Below are positions 27,901-43,000 of a DNA stretch of 64,000 bases, one piece after another. The stretch's first letter is position 1. Each line of letters begins with the position of its first letter. Source of the stretch: Vanilla planifolia. Lineage: Eukaryota > Streptophyta > Magnoliopsida > Asparagales > Orchidaceae. Below the pieces are notes generated by a model, which made no database searches, was not told where the DNA came from, and saw nothing but the letters and a program-made list of their open reading frames with translations. Position numbers and translations under genes: made by a program. Location of the stretch: contig JAIUJO010000161.1 of NCBI GenBank assembly GCA_023846275.1, forward strand, positions 171,895 through 235,894, written 5' to 3'.

Positions 27901-30900
27901 AATATTTTTAAAATATTGTTTCCTTTAGTTTATCTATTGTTCATGGACATATTTAATATATTTGATCATTGAGTTTTTTATATTCGATCTTCTTAGTATC
28001 TCACACTATATTTTTCATATATAGTTTATGTTAATTCTTCAAAATTATCACTTTTATTCCATTATGTCATAATGCATGTGCAACTCTTCTGTCATGTGAC
28101 CTTTACATCACTTTCATTTGGTTAAATTTACATTCATAAATTTATCTCATTTTTATCTTTAATATATACAATTAATATGAAAATAATAATTTACTATTTT
28201 TTGTGCTAATTTACCTTCATAATTTGTAAAAATTACAAACAATATTCGACCGAGATGAGAAAAGCTTTGGACCATTCTCATGAAGCTCTATCAAATTAAA
28301 TATTCCTTAATATTATTTTTAAAATTTTACTTTCTAAGGTTTGTCATAGTTTAATAAATATTTTGATTCATACCTAATTTCATTATTAAGAATGCTATAC
28401 TATATCTATTTCCTTAGTACCATGGAATTTAACTTTCCCTTATAGTTTATCTCATTTTTTTTAATGTTTTCCATTGATTTAGTTATATTACTCTGAAACT
28501 CCACTTCTGAACTTATGTGGCACTAAAATCTCCTTATTTTTGTTTTTTATATTTTTTAATTACCTCATTTTTTCTTTAGTATAGGTTTATTTAATATTGA
28601 AATAATATTTTCTTTTTATTTTTATTAATATAATTTGGTAATTTATAATAATTGAAATCTGGCATAGAGCGAGAAAAATTCAACTTCATTGGACTAATCT
28701 TGACAAGCTTTATCCAATTAAATATTCGTTTATATATTACAAAAATTTTTTATTTTTAATTATTTTTGCATCCCTTTTTAGGTGTTTAGATTTATTCTAA
28801 TTTCATGACTGAGTATGTTACACTCAAACCCATTTGTATCTTGAAGTATAATTTTCCTAAATAATTTATCTAGTCTAACCAAATATTTTTTTTGACTAGG
28901 TTAATATCTAATTCTTTAATTTACTTCGTGTTTGATTTTTTCTCTATTTGTTAAATATTAAATAATAAATTTTATTCTATAGGTAATTTAATATCATAAC
29001 CTAGAGTATTCACCAATGATTTTTCATCCAGATGAAAAAAACAAAGTTGGAGTTATCTCAATAAGGTCTTTCCCATTTGATATATTTTTATATTTTTAAA
29101 TACTTCATTATCTTTGGCTTTTGTAAATTGAACTATACATTTCATTCCATTATTGATGAAATGAGCAAAGATGTTATACTTGATCTCTTCATAATCAGGA
29201 ATTACAACTTTCATGTTTAATTTCTCTCTATTCGCTAAAAGTTTTGGCCTTTATTTAGTTAAATTATTGTGAAACAATACTTCTACTCACATGTGATTTT
29301 TATTTCCCTTTGATTTGGTTGTATTACATTGGATCTATTTATCTTACCTAGGTTTACTATGTACATAATACCATAAAAATTAGCATTGGATTTGTTTATT
29401 TAGTTAAGTAATTCGTAGTAATTCTAAATGATGTTTAGTCAACAGGAGACTATTATCATTTTACACATCTAAACAAGCTTTAACAATTTAAATATTCATC
29501 ATTTATATTTACAATAATTTATTTTAAAAGTTTTTTCATGCTTTTCAAGATACTTATATTTGTATCCAATTTGAAGGTTGAGAATATTACGCTTATTTTT
29601 CATACTATATAACAATAGAACCTTCCAATGAAATTTATCTCATTTTAATGAGTTTTCTTCTCTCATTTGGATATTTTGCCAAGTAGCTATAAATCTCCTA
29701 TCATCTAACTTTTACATACTTTTGATTATGCAATATTTCTATGCTCCATTTATCTTAATTAAATTTTAATAAATATTTGTTTAATATTCAAATGATAATT
29801 TATTATTATATACATGCTTATTTAGTTGGATAATTCATAGTTTTGTTTAATGAGGTCTGATCAATAATAACAAATGTCATTAGATTTGTCTCACATTTTA
29901 CAATTTATTTTATATTGTACCTAGCATAATAATAAGCGATATTACACTTGATATCCTTTGTATCATGGAACAAAACTTTCTCATATACTTTATCTCATTT
30001 ATTAAAATTTTTTCTTGATTTGGTTATGTTGTATATCTTTCAATTTATGTAATATCATTTTTTTATTTTTTTCTTAAAATTAAAAAATAAGTTTTTTAAT
30101 TATTTGTGCCACTTACATTTTTAATTAACAATATTTCTAAATAAGATCTAATCAAGCCAATACAAACATCATTGGACATGTCTTGATGTTATCTATTAAA
30201 TTGGATATTTATTTTTAAAATTTTAAATATTTAATTTTCTAAAGTTTAAGATGCCTCACAAGACATCTCATTTTTTGCCTGAATTTAATCAAGGACATTA
30301 TGCTCAATCTCCTTAGTAAATTCGAGCTATACAACTTATCTAATCTCTTCAAAGTTCTATCTTTGATTTTCTTATATTACAATATAGCTCTAAATCTTCT
30401 CTCATATGGCCTGTACATGTCTTTTATTTAGTTATATTGTTTTGCTTTAATTTATATAATTTCATTTTTGATATATAATTACTTAATATGTAAATAATAA
30501 TTTATTACTACTTGTATTCATTTACTTTGATAATTTATTGTAATTCTAAGTAAGGACAAATAAAGTCCAAAGAAATGTGCTTCAACCTAATTCTATGAGC
30601 TCTATCTAGCTTGGTATTTAACTTATTATCTAAAAATATATAATTTTTTATTTCTTCCATTCCTTAAGAGATCAATTATTTTTCCTTTATTCAGTTACAT
30701 TAATTTCAAACTTTAATTCAGTAGTCTTATGACCATTCAATTATTATAATTTGGTTATATCATGTTTGCTTTATCATAAAATAATAATTTGTGATTATTT
30801 ATACTTATTTACTTATGTAATTAACTTTAATTTCGAATGGTCCTTGATCGATAATAAACAAATCTCATTGAATTGCTCTCGATGAGCTCTATCCATATAA

Positions 30901-31574
30901 GTTTGATTTCTATGTTTTAAATACAATACGTTTAATTTAGTACACAAATATGACATTTTATTCCAATTTTATTTCATTAAAATTGATGTTATATTCAACC
31001 TCTTTAATATCTTGTAATTGAAACTTCCTATGTAATTTATTCTATTTCAAAAAGTTTTTTTCCCCCTAATTAGTTTTTTTATTATGTAACTTTAAATATG
31101 CTCTCGTGTGAGCTTTGTACTCCTTTCATTCAGATGTATTACATTGCTTCAAATGTTATTATTTTACCATCAACTTATATTTAGTAAATATTAAAATTAT
31201 ATTTTCATTTTTTTATGTTTAGTTTATTTTTTATTTGACACAGTTCTGAATGAGTTTAATTCTAGAGGAACAACCATCTTTAAACTTGCTCAAATGCTTC
31301 ATTTACTAATTATACATTTTTATATTTAAAATGTTTTTATTTTCTAAGAATTTTTCTTGTATTACAATGAATTTTTATCCATAGCTAACTTGATAATTGA
31401 AAATGTTACACATGATCTACTTAGTAACTTTGAATCCAACTTTTTTGTACAATTCATTTCGCAAAAAAATTTTAGATTTTAATTCATTATATAGGTATGT
31501 AATTCTACGCCTCCTGATGTATATCTTTTATTTTGTTATATTACATTACTTAAATTTATCTCTTTTCATCTTTG

Positions 31575-31985
31575 ATGTTATACATATATATATATATATA
31601 TTTATATATAAACATTCTTAATATGAAAGTAGTAATATATAATTATCTATGCTTATTTATTTTATATGTCTTAGCTATTCTAAATAAGGATAGATCAAGA
31701 TGAAAGAAATCTCATTTGACTCATCTTCAAGAAGTCTATTCAATTAAATATTAATTTTAATATTTAAAATGTTTTGATATTTATATATTAAAAATTATAT
31801 ATATATATATATTGTTATTATTAAAATGGCAATATATAATTTTTTATGCTTATTTACTTTGTATATCTTAGCTATTCTAAATGAGGTTAGATCGAGATGA
31901 AAGAAATCTTGTTTGACTCATCTACATTAAGTTTATCCAATTAAATATTAATTTTAACATTTAAATTAATTATTCATTTGAGTAT
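31575..31985 (+). repeat. ~197-bp half-monomer duplication bounded by AT runs
   Basis: Two near-copies of the segment from the AT-rich tail through ATTAATTTTAA, with equivalent points at 31648 and 31845 (offset 197 bp). Each copy starts with its own (AT)8-9 run (31584-31601 and 31797-31812), followed by TATGCTTATTTA, TTAGCTATTCTAAAT and GAGATGAAAGAAATC-like motifs. The similarity between them is far above the array background. Confidence 0.85.
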
Positions 31986-34353
31986 AAAGACAGTATAAGT
32001 GACATATTAATTCGATTATTTTTTAATGATCTTTGATTTTATATTTAATTTTGTTAAATCTTAGAATGCAATGTTTTTGTTTCATTTATGTAATTTCTAA
32101 AAGTTTTTCCTTTAGTTGCATGTATTACGTGGTAACTATAAATCTTTTATTGTGCAACATTTATGTTGGTTTAGTTTTTTTATATTACATAGCTTCAATT
32201 TGTCTTGTTTCAGTATTAATATATATTAATTAATTTTTAAATGGAGTTTATTATTATTTATTTTTAATTTTTTTGTTAATTGTTGTTTTTACAAATGAGA
32301 TCTAATCGAGATGAAACAAATGTCACTACACATGTGTGGATGACATTTTCCAAATTAAATATTCATTTTTTACCTTTTAATGTTTTGTATCCTACAATTT
32401 TTTTTGCTTTATTAGAAATTTTTATTCATAATAGATTTGGCATTCAAGGTAGTCACAGTCAATCTCCTTTGAATGTTGGAATGCAACATTATCATAAATT
32501 ACTGTATTTTGACAAAATTTTTACTTTATTATTTTTTTACTTAAAAACTCTAAATCTTTTCTCTTATGAACTTTATGTCTTTCAAATGGATATATTACAT
32601 CTCCTAGATTTTGTTATTATTTATACATACTATTTTTTTTAATTCATAGTAATTCCAAATTAGGTTAGATCAATACGAAAGAAAATTTTTCTCGATCAGC
32701 ACCATCCAACTAAGCAGTGTTTTTAAAACTTTTATATATATCTTTTAAATATTTTGGTATGCTTGGTTAGATTTATTTATTCAAACATAATTTTTTGATT
32801 ATGGATGATACACGTGATCTCTTTACCATTTCATAATAAAACCTTTCCACACAATTTTATCACTTTTTTTCAAATTTTTTTCTTCCATTAAGATTTCCTA
32901 CTATATATCTCTAACTCTCCCTCTATGTGACCTTCACATGTCACTATTTTTGATATATTATATTGAGTTGATTTATCTTATTTGAGCTGTAATAGATATG
33001 TAATATTAAAATAACAATTTATTATTATTTATAATTTTTTTTTTGGAAAGCCATAGTAATTTTGAATGATATGCAAATAAGAAAACAATTATCATTGGAT
33101 TAACTATGATGAGCTCTATCAAGTTAAAAAAAATTTATTGACTTTCAAATATTTGTTTCTATACTTTTGACATGTTCTATAGGATATTTTGATTCTTATC
33201 ATCTTTAATGATAGAAAAAGTTGCACATGATCTCTTTAGAACCTTGGAATGCAACTTCATTATATAATTTCTCTTTTCTTCAATTTATTTTTGTTGACTA
33301 TACTACTATATAGCTATTTGTTACAAAAAATTTATTCACAGTTATTTTTTTTGTTTTACTTTTATATTTTTACAAATGCAAAACAGGGTCCATTTGTAAC
33401 TAAGAAACATCTTTAGATTCATCACCACCATCTCCATCTAATGAAATACTTATTTTTATAAGGAGATATTTTTTTTCATACATTAGTTGATGATCAAGGA
33501 TTTACATTCAATCTTTTTAGTGTCATATAATGTAACTTTTATAAGTAATTGATACCATTTCTTCAAAGTTTTTCTCCTTATTTTTTTATACTACTTTGTC
33601 ATTGTAAATCTTCTCTTATGTGATTTTTACATATCTTTTATTACTTTACATTACATTACTTCAATTTATCACATTTTAGCTTTAATATATATTTATTTAG
33701 CACTAAAAAAATTTAATATTGAATATGCTTACTTATTTTAGCAATTCATGGTAATATTAATTATAGTCTTATAGAGATCAAACAAAATATTCTGGACTTC
33801 TCTTGAGAATATTTATCCAATTAAACATTCATTTTTATATTTTTAAATATTTTATTTTTCAAGGTTTTGGCATGCTTCATAAGGCATTTCAATTCATAGG
33901 TGATTAACAATTAATGATTTATGCTCACTTTTGTTAGTGTAATAAACTATAACCCTCTATACAATTAAGCTCATTTCTTCAAATCTTTTCTTTGTTTTAG
34001 TCTTATTGTTTTGTGAGTCTGATTTTTCTCTTATGAAACATTTACATCACTTTTATTTGCTTACATTATATTGTTTTAAATCATCTCAATTAAAAATAAA
34101 TATACATTTTTCTAATATTTATATAATGTTATATTTTTAATTATAATGATTTCATTTTGTAACTTGTAGTAACTTTAATTTAGTTTTGATCGTGATGAAA
34201 TAAACATCATTAGACTTTTATCAAAGAGCATTATCTAGTAAAGTATCCATATTTAAGTCCATAAGTTTTTCATCCCCGAATATTTTGCGATAGCTTAGCA
34301 ACATTTCAATTCATAACACATTTTATAAGTCAAGATGTTACCCTCCATCTCAA

Positions 34354-34392
34354 TAAAATACTTGATCATAAAATACTTGATCATAAAATACT
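34354..34392 (+). repeat. 15-bp minisatellite, ~2.6 copies
   Basis: The unit AAAATACTTGATCAT is repeated directly, ending in AAAATACTG. It replaces part of the CTTGGAATGC phase of one monomer. Confidence 0.92.
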
Positions 34393-37300
34393 GTCATCTC
34401 ACTTTGAAATGTCCTTCATTTGGTTATAGTATCTTACTTCAATGTATCATTTTTCAACTTTAATATATATGTTCACTTAATTGTAAAACATAATTTTATT
34501 ATTATTTGCACTATTTATTTTTGTAATTCAAAGTAATTCAAAGCAAGATTTGAATGAAATAGAGACATGTCATTGTACTCATCATTAGGAGCTATATCTA
34601 ATGAAATGTTTATGTTATTATTTTAAGAGATTTTGTTCTCTAAAAATTTATCATATTCTATGAGATATGTTTTCTGATATTTTCTTTAACGATTATCAAA
34701 TGCATGAGGTTCTTAATATCTTGGAATCCTATGAAATATTTATTTCTTAATTTCTAAATATTTTATTTTCTAGGACTTAGATATACTTTACAAGATATTT
34801 TGATTCATGCATGATTTCATTCAAAGGAAACCTACCCTTGATCTCTTGGGTTTCTTGGAATACAAATTTTGCATAAATATTTTCTTATTTCTTGAAAATA
34901 TTTTCTTTAACTTGGTTATATTTTTTTTGGAACACCAATTCACTCCTACGTGACTTTTATATAAGAATTGTTTGTTATATTATATTTTTACATAATATAT
35001 AGTTTCCTTAATAATAAAAATTGCCGAAACTGTAAAATTATAATTTATTAATATTTATACAAATTTTCTTTAATAATTCATAAAAATTCCAAATAAGGTT
35101 TGTTTGACATGAAAGAATGTAGTGGGGCTCATCACAATGAGCTTTATCTAATTAAACATTTGTTTTTAATTTTTTTTTTTAAATTTTTTTTTTTTTGCAT
35201 GTTTTATGAGAAATTTTAATTTGTATCTAATTTATTGATAGTGGATGTTAGAAATGATCTTCTTAGTAACATACAATGCAAGTTTTCCAAATAATTTATT
35301 TTGTTTCTCCAAAATTTTCTCTCTGATTTGACTAAATTATAATGTAACAACAAATCTACTATGGTGTAATCTTTACATTGCATCGATTTACTATTATTAC
35401 ACTTCTTTAACATACCTTATTTGAACTTTAATATATATTTATTTAATATTTAGATAGCACTCTAACATTTTTTTCATTGATTAATTTTGTAATTCTTAGA
35501 AATAATAAAGTGTGTCCTATAAAGTGAAACAAAATTTGGACTTGTTTTACTAAGGTCTACCCAATTAAAAAATTCATTTTTATATTTTGAAATATTTTTT
35601 CCAAGGGTATTGGTATGCTTTAAAGGACATCTTGATTCACACCCAATTGACTATTGAGGAAGTTATGCATACTCTCACTAGTATATTAAAATGTATCTAT
35701 CATGAACAACTTATCTTATTTCTTTAAATGATTGCCTTGGTATAGTTATATTGTTGTGTGTGTCTAAATCTCTTATCAAGAACATTTGCATATTTTTCGT
35801 TTGGTTATATTATATTTCTTCAATTTATCTCATTTAAGATGCAATATGTATTTCTTTAATATTTAAATAAAAATAAATTATTAATCAAAATAATTTAATT
35901 TTGGAATAGTAGTAATTCTAGACATGTCTTTAACAATAATTTTCTTAACTATTATGTGTTTTAGTAATAGTATTAGCACATCTTACAAGGTATTGGGATT
36001 TGTTAATGATTTAAAAATTTAAGATTCACACTTGACCTCTTTTTTGCATTGGAATTTAAGTTTTCATATAATTTTGCATTTTGTTTACAATTTTATTTTT
36101 TTATTTGGTTATATTTCTAAGTAACTCTAAATATGATATATTATTGCTTTTATTAGGATATATTACATTACTTCAATTGACCATATTTCAACTTTTATCT
36201 ATATATTGCTAGTACTAAAATATTAACTTATATTTAATTGTGCAAATTTAATTTAGTAATTCATAATTTTCAAAAATGTTGGTCAATTAAGTTTAAATAA
36301 AATCGTCAGGCTCATCTCGACTAATTCTATAAAATTATATATTAACTTCTATATTTTCAAAAGAAACTTATCTATATTTTTTGCACACTATAAGAGACAT
36401 TTTAAATGTTCCATGTTTTCAAGATGATGTAATTAACATTTGATCACCTTATCTCATTGAATCAAACTTTTTCATACAATATATCAAATTTTTGAAAAAT
36501 TGTTGCTTTGATTTGATATATTATAAGGCAACTCTAATTCCCCACTCACCTGACTTTTACCTCAATTTAATTTAGTTACGATATGTTGCATCAATGTATC
36601 TCAATTGTGCATTGATATATATTTAATTAATACAAAAAATAATTTTTTATTTATGGTAATTTTTTTGGCAACTCATTGTTTTTCCAGATATGGGTTGATG
36701 GAGAAAAAAAAAGCCATTGCACTCTTCTTGATGACCACTATATCACTCAATATTCATTTTGTACTTAAAAATTAATTATTTCCATAGTTTTCACTAAGTT
36801 TATCAGAATTTTGATTAATTAGCGATCTCACACTTTATGTTGCCACACTCATGTCCACAAAATCTTAGATTGGCACTTTCCTATAGAACTTATCTTATTT
36901 CTTCAAATAGTTTTCTTTAATTTGGCTATATTACTATGAAACTCTAAATCTTCTCTTATATGAATTTTAAATAGCTTAAATTAACTTATATTACACTAAT
37001 TCATTTTATCTCGTTTGAATTTTACTATATATTTACTTAATATTTAAAAATTACATTGTCATTATTTATTCTTATTAGTTTATTATATCATAATAACTCT
37101 AAAAGACATTCGAACAAGTTGAAATAAACATCTTTAGACTTTTCTCAATAGGTTTCATCCTATTAAATGATTATTTTTAGGTTTCCAAATTTTTTTATGT
37201 ATTTTGCATGGTTTAGAAGACAGATTCTTATTTGATTTTATGACCAAAGATGTGCTATGTCCACTACATTTCTTCTAATATTTTTTCTTTGGTTTAATTT

Positions 37301-39265
37301 TATTACTATGCAACCCTAACTCTCCTCTAATGTAACTTTGACATATATTTGATTTTGTTATATTGCATTGTTTCAATTTATCTCAATTAAATTTTAATAT
37401 ATATATTTACTTAATATTAAAATAACAATTTATTACTAATTATTATTATTTATGTTTATAATTTATTGTAATTCTAAATGGAATTTGAGTGAGACAAAAC
37501 AAACTATGTTGTATTCATCGTGATGGGCTCCATGTAGTTGAATAATCATTTTGAAATTTTTAAATATCTTATTTTCTCAAGTTTTTACTAATTCTACATG
37601 ATATTCAATTCGCTCCTTTGATGATTAACAAGGTTACACTTGACCAATATAATATCTTGGAATGCAACTTCGCAATGTAATTTATCTTATTTCTTAAAAT
37701 TTTTATCTTTTGTTTTATTATTTACAATGTAACCCTTTAATTTCTCTTATGTTACCTTAACATGTCATAAATTTTGTCATAAAATGTTACTTTAATTTAT
37801 GTTTTTTCAACCTTAATATATATTTCCCTAATATTAATATAATTATTAAATTTAATTTATGTTTTGCTTTGTTTGTAGAGATTTACAATGAGGTCCTGTC
37901 AAGATGATACATAAATTTTAGGTTTATCCTAACAAGAATTATTTCATTAAATATTTATTTTTACATTTGTAAAAATTAATTTTCTAGGATTTATGCACAA
38001 TTTATAAGACATTTCTATTCGTAAATGATTTGACAATAAAAGAACTTATGCTTGATGTTGTCAATGCCTTGGAATATATAAATTTTCCATAAACATTTTT
38101 TTATTTTTTGAAATATTTGTCTTTGACTCTATTATATTTCTCTAGAACAATAATTCCATGATAACATAACCTTTATTAAAAATTATTTTCCCATATTACA
38201 TTCCCACAATTTAGCTCATTTTATCAATAATACATGTTTTCTTTATATTAAAATAATAATTTATTATTATTTATGTGTATTTTTTTAAGAATTCTTAATA
38301 ATTACAAATATGGTCTCATCAATATGAAACAAATATTGTTAAAGTTTCCATAATGATGTCTAACCATTTACATATTTATTTAAACATTTTAAATTTATTA
38401 TTTTCTCTAGTTTTGGCATGTTTTATGAGGAAGTAAAATTTATACATCATATGATGATAATGGAAGTTACACTCAATTTCTTTACTACTTTGTAATGCAA
38501 CATTTTGAAACCATTTAGGTTATTTCTCCAAACCTTTAACTCAAAATTAGTTATATTATAGTGTAGTAATAAACCTACTTTTAGTGATCTTTATATTATA
38601 TTGATATGGTTGTATTACATTGTTTCGACTTATCATAATTTTTGCTTCATATATTTTTAATTAGTATAAATATAATATTTTACAATTTATTTTTCCTTAT
38701 GAAATTTGCAAATTAATAGTAATTACAAATCACATCTTATAAAGATGAAACAAATATTGTTGGAGTTGTCTTGATGATATTTATCCAATCAATAATTAAT
38801 TATCATTATTTTAAATATTCTTTTTGAATTGTTTTGGCATGGTTTATAAGATATTTTGATTCGTACCTAATTTGAAGAGTTAGGATGTTACACTCAATCC
38901 TATTAGTGTATTGAATTATAATTGTCTTAAAAATTTATCTCAATTCATCAAATAACTATTTTCATGTAATTATATTATTATGTGACTGAAAATCTCCCCT
39001 TATGTAACATTTACAACACTTTTATTTACTCATATTATGTTGCTTCACTTTATCTCATTTTACCTTCAATATTATTTTTTCTTAACATCTGAATAATATC
39101 TTTTACTTATATGCTTATTGAAGTTATAATTTTACAAAAAATTTATATGTTTTTTTATCAAGAAGAACCAAAAATTGTTGAACATGTCTAAAAAAGCTTA
39201 ATCTAATCAATTATTCATTTTAAAGTTTTTAAATATTTCATTTTTTATTGTTTAGGCATGCTTTA

Positions 39266-40035
39266 AGCTTTTTTAAATTTTTTATATTATAATACTTGAA
39301 TTTATTGTATGTTAAATATATCTTCCACAAAAAGATTACTAGATAGTTTGCTTGGTAGCATTCTAATGAAGTCTCACAAGACATGGTGTCATCAATCTCC
39401 CATAGTTGATAATTACATAACCATTGTTGAAATGAAAAGTATGCTAATCTTATGCGCATAAAAGTTTTCAAATAATTGAAAAGATACAGAATATTAAAAT
39501 AGAAAAAATTCAACAAATATTAGTATTAAAAATGTGAAAACTCTTTTAAAATGAGAGTTCAAATCCCTTCTAATAAAATTAAGTTGCTTCCCCCCTTGAA
39601 TTATTCAAAAGAGATGTGAATTCAAAATGTTTGCCAAATTGTAATGAAGCTGGTTATAGTAAAGTGTTTTTTAAAGATTTCTTTTAATTGACCACTGGGT
39701 ACAAAAAAAGGCTTGAGTACTATCAATAGTTTGTACAATATCTCAATTCTTGTGGTTCATAATGCTAATGTTCAGGGTATAGGAATGCAGAGCCTGATTC
39801 CTTGACAAGTCAAAAAAACACAAGTGGCGTCACGATGCGCTAGTGATCGGTGAAGTGTATGCAATAATCTCAAAGGTATAACCTAATGTAAAGAACAAAT
39901 ACTTAATATTATGTTTTTATATTTTATTGTAAATAGAAAAAAAAATTCCTTTTATGTATGTAGCACATAAAATTAATGAGTTTCCATGAAACTAAAATAC
40001 AATTGATGCACTCTTCTGTTTAGCAGTACTCCATG
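39266..40035. other. Non-satellite spacer between converging satellite arms
   Basis: About 770 bp with no satellite landmarks. The left arm leaves after GGCATGCTTTA on the + strand. The right arm begins with the reverse complement of the same phase (CCATGCAAAATGAAC, ending about 40040). The middle (about 39,750-39,870) is visibly richer in G+C than its surroundings. An open frame of 92 codons on the - strand (39238-39516) starts inside satellite sequence, has no recognisable motif and is not called. A stretch at 39738-39762 closely resembles the 49-bp minisatellite near 62.1 kb. No terminal repeats or target-site duplication were recognised. Confidence 0.7.
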
Positions 40036-43000
40036 CAAAATGAACATTAGTTGTTCTCATATTTTAAAAAGATAAATTTTTTAAAAATATCAAAAAAATA
40101 TTAAATTAGATAGAACTTATCATAACAAGCTTAACTAGTTTATTTCATTTTGATCATATCCCATTTTGAATTACTATGAATTATTGAAGCAGGTAAACAT
40201 AATTAATAATGCATTATTATTTTAGTTTTAAATAAACATATGTTGTAACTCAAATCTATTATAATGAAGCATTTTAACAAAACTAAATGAAAATGACATA
40301 AAGGTCACATGTGTGGAGATTTGTGGTTACATTGTTATATAAATAAATGAAAGAGAACACTTTTAAGAAATTAGATAAATTATATAAGAAAGTTGTATTC
40401 CAAGTTGCTAAGAAGATTTCTTGTAATATTATAATTTGTCAATTTTTTTATTAATCAAAATATCTCTAAAATATGTTAAGCCTTAGAAAAAGGTGACTTT
40501 AATGGAAATGAATATTTAACTAGATATTACTAATCAAAACAAGTTATACAATATTGGTTTCATGTTTATCTAACATCATTTGTAATTGTTGCAAAATACC
40601 AAAACAAATAAGCACAATATAATATGTCATTATTTTAACATTAGAAAAATTATATTAAAGCTTAGATGTTAAAAATTTAAGAAATGTTATATAACTAATC
40701 AAAAGTTATGTAATGGTCAAATTATAAGAGATTTAGAGTTTCATATTTATATAATAAAAATCAGAGATAAACTTTTTGAGAAATGAGAAAATAAATATAA
40801 GGTAGATGCATTCAATGAGACTAAGACATCAGAGGGTAACATTCTCGATCATGAAAAATAATCGAAAATAAAATATTTAACAAAGAGAAATTGATATTTA
40901 ATTAGATATGGCTCATCAAGGAGTCAAATGACATTTATTTTATCTTGACTAGACATCAATTACAATTATTATGAATTACTAAAAAAGTATAAGCAGTAAT
41001 AAATTTTTTTTAAATATTAAGTTTGTCTTTCAAAGGTTTAATGAGCTATATTTTGGCAATTTATTGTAACTAAATCTAATTGATGTATAGGTCATATAGG
41101 AAGAGAATGACAGTAGTATGGAAATATATCCAAATCAAAGAGAGAAATTTTAGAAAATAAGATAAAATTTCAACAACATTCATTCTAATATATTGAGCAT
41201 ATTGATGGTAACATCTGTGATAGTCAAATCTAGTTTATTTGTAAATTCTCATAAATGATGTCAAAACCTAAGAAAACGAAATATTTTTAAATAAGAAAAT
41301 TAATTCATCTCAATTAGATATTTTTTATAACCACAAAAAATTACCAAAGTATATATGTAAAAACAATAAGAAATAATTATTTGAATATCATTGAAATAAA
41401 TATTAAAAAAATAAGATAAATTGAAGAAATATAAAATAACTAACACAAAGTGATCTTAGTGCAAAGTGAAAGGACATTTAGAGTTATAAAGGAGTATAAC
41501 AAAATCATGACAAAAAACTCATCAAACTAGGATATATTATAAAGGAATGTTGCATTATATGTAAGAAGGAGATTGAGTATAGCTTGTCAATCATCAAATT
41601 AAGTATCATAAAAAATACTCTAGTAACATGTTAAAACATTAGTAAATAAAATATATAAAAATATAAATTACAATGATCAATTAGATAAATCTTGTCAAGA
41701 CTAATTAAATGAGGTTTCAATTTTCTAAATCAAATCTCATTTCGAGTTAGTATGAATTGCTAACATAAATATGCATAAATAATAAAATAACTTAATATTT
41801 TAATATTATATAAATATTACTAAAGGAAAAATGAGATAATTTAAAACAATGTAATTAACCAATTTGAAGAAATAATGCTCACACATTAGAAGATTTAGAG
41901 TAACATGGTATTATATACAATTCATAATAAAATATTTTAATAAATTATATAAATTATAATACAAAATTATGTTCCAATGTAATAAGAAGATTAAGTGTAA
42001 CATCTTTGATTATCAAATCAGCTATAAATCAAAATGCTTCAAAATGCATGCTAAAACAATTAAGAAAGATGTACTTAAAAATATAGATACTAAAATTTAA
42101 TTGCATATAACTAACAACAAGAAATTCCTTTTCTCTAGATAGTACCATTATTGAATGTTTTGAAAATTACAAAAAAAAAAGTATAAAAAATAATAAAGTA
42201 TTATTTTAATATTAAGAAAAAATAAATTAAAGTTGAAATGATATAAGATGAATCAAAGAAATACAAGAAAATTAAAACATCTCATAAAACATTGAACAAT
42301 ATTCAAAAGTAGAAATATTTAAAAATATAGAAATAAATAATTAATTTGGTAGAGCTTATTCATACAAGTTTGATAAGATTTTTTTTCTCTCTAATAGATT
42401 ATTTTTGGAATTATCACAAATTTTGTATGTAAATAAACAAAATAATAATAAAATAGTATGTTAATATTAAGAAAATATATTTTAATGCTAAAATGTGATA
42501 AATTGAGAAAATGTAATATAGCCAAACTAAAGAACAAAACCTAATGAAATAAGATTAGTTGTGTGACAAAGTTTTTTTCTAAGACACTAAAGAGATCAAG
42601 TCATATATCCATGGTCATGAAATCTAGTGTGAATAGAAAACCTTATAAAGTGTACAAACTGCTTGAAAGTAAAATATTTAAAGCGATATGAAAAATAATA
42701 ATTTAATTTGGTAATGTAAGTCAAGATAAGTCCTACGACAATTGTTTTGTCTTGTGTAGAACTCATTTACAATTACATGATTACAAAAATAGATAAGAAT
42801 AATAAATAACAAAGAATAATTTTTAAAATAAATATATGTTAAAGCTAAAATGAGTAAAATTGAAGTAATATAATATAAAGAAATTAAAATGATGTAAAAA
42901 CACATGGGTGGAGATTTAAAGTTACGTAACAATATAACAAAATAAAGGTGAAACTTTTGAAGAAATGAGATAAAATATATGAAAACCTTGCATTACAGAA

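Larger units (their letters stand above)
17286..39265 (+). repeat. Degenerate ~0.4-kb satellite array, left arm part 2
   Basis: The array resumes in the same phase and orientation as before the insertion, with 'CTCCTTAGTATCTTGGAATG' at 17311. It runs without genes to 39265, where the last unit breaks off after GGCATGCTTTA. Units remain on the + strand, except for one small inverted island near 18.4-18.8 kb. Many units are truncated or fused, for example near 20,690, 21,700, 21,945, 24,210, 27,790, 29,890, 30,610, 33,300, 34,720 and 35,930. Short open frames here (for example 22754-22960, 23012-23263, 32033-32233 and 32280-32642) lie wholly inside monomers, lack start context or recognisable motifs, and are not called as genes. 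Confidence 0.93.

Noticed and set aside
39238..39516. 92-codon - strand open frame over the left edge of the spacer
   Set aside because: Its 3' end lies in satellite DNA and it has no recognisable motif; it may be a scrap of an element but cannot be supported.
39553..39569. tRNA T-arm-like sequence (GAGAG-TTCAAAT-CCCTT)
   Set aside because: The stem has a mismatch and a wobble pair, and no acceptor stem, anticodon arm or D-arm can be folded around it.
39000..40500. Recent perfect palindrome around the spacer
   Set aside because: The nearest units on the two sides, reverse-complemented, are not more alike than other monomers, and the spacer itself is not self-complementary.
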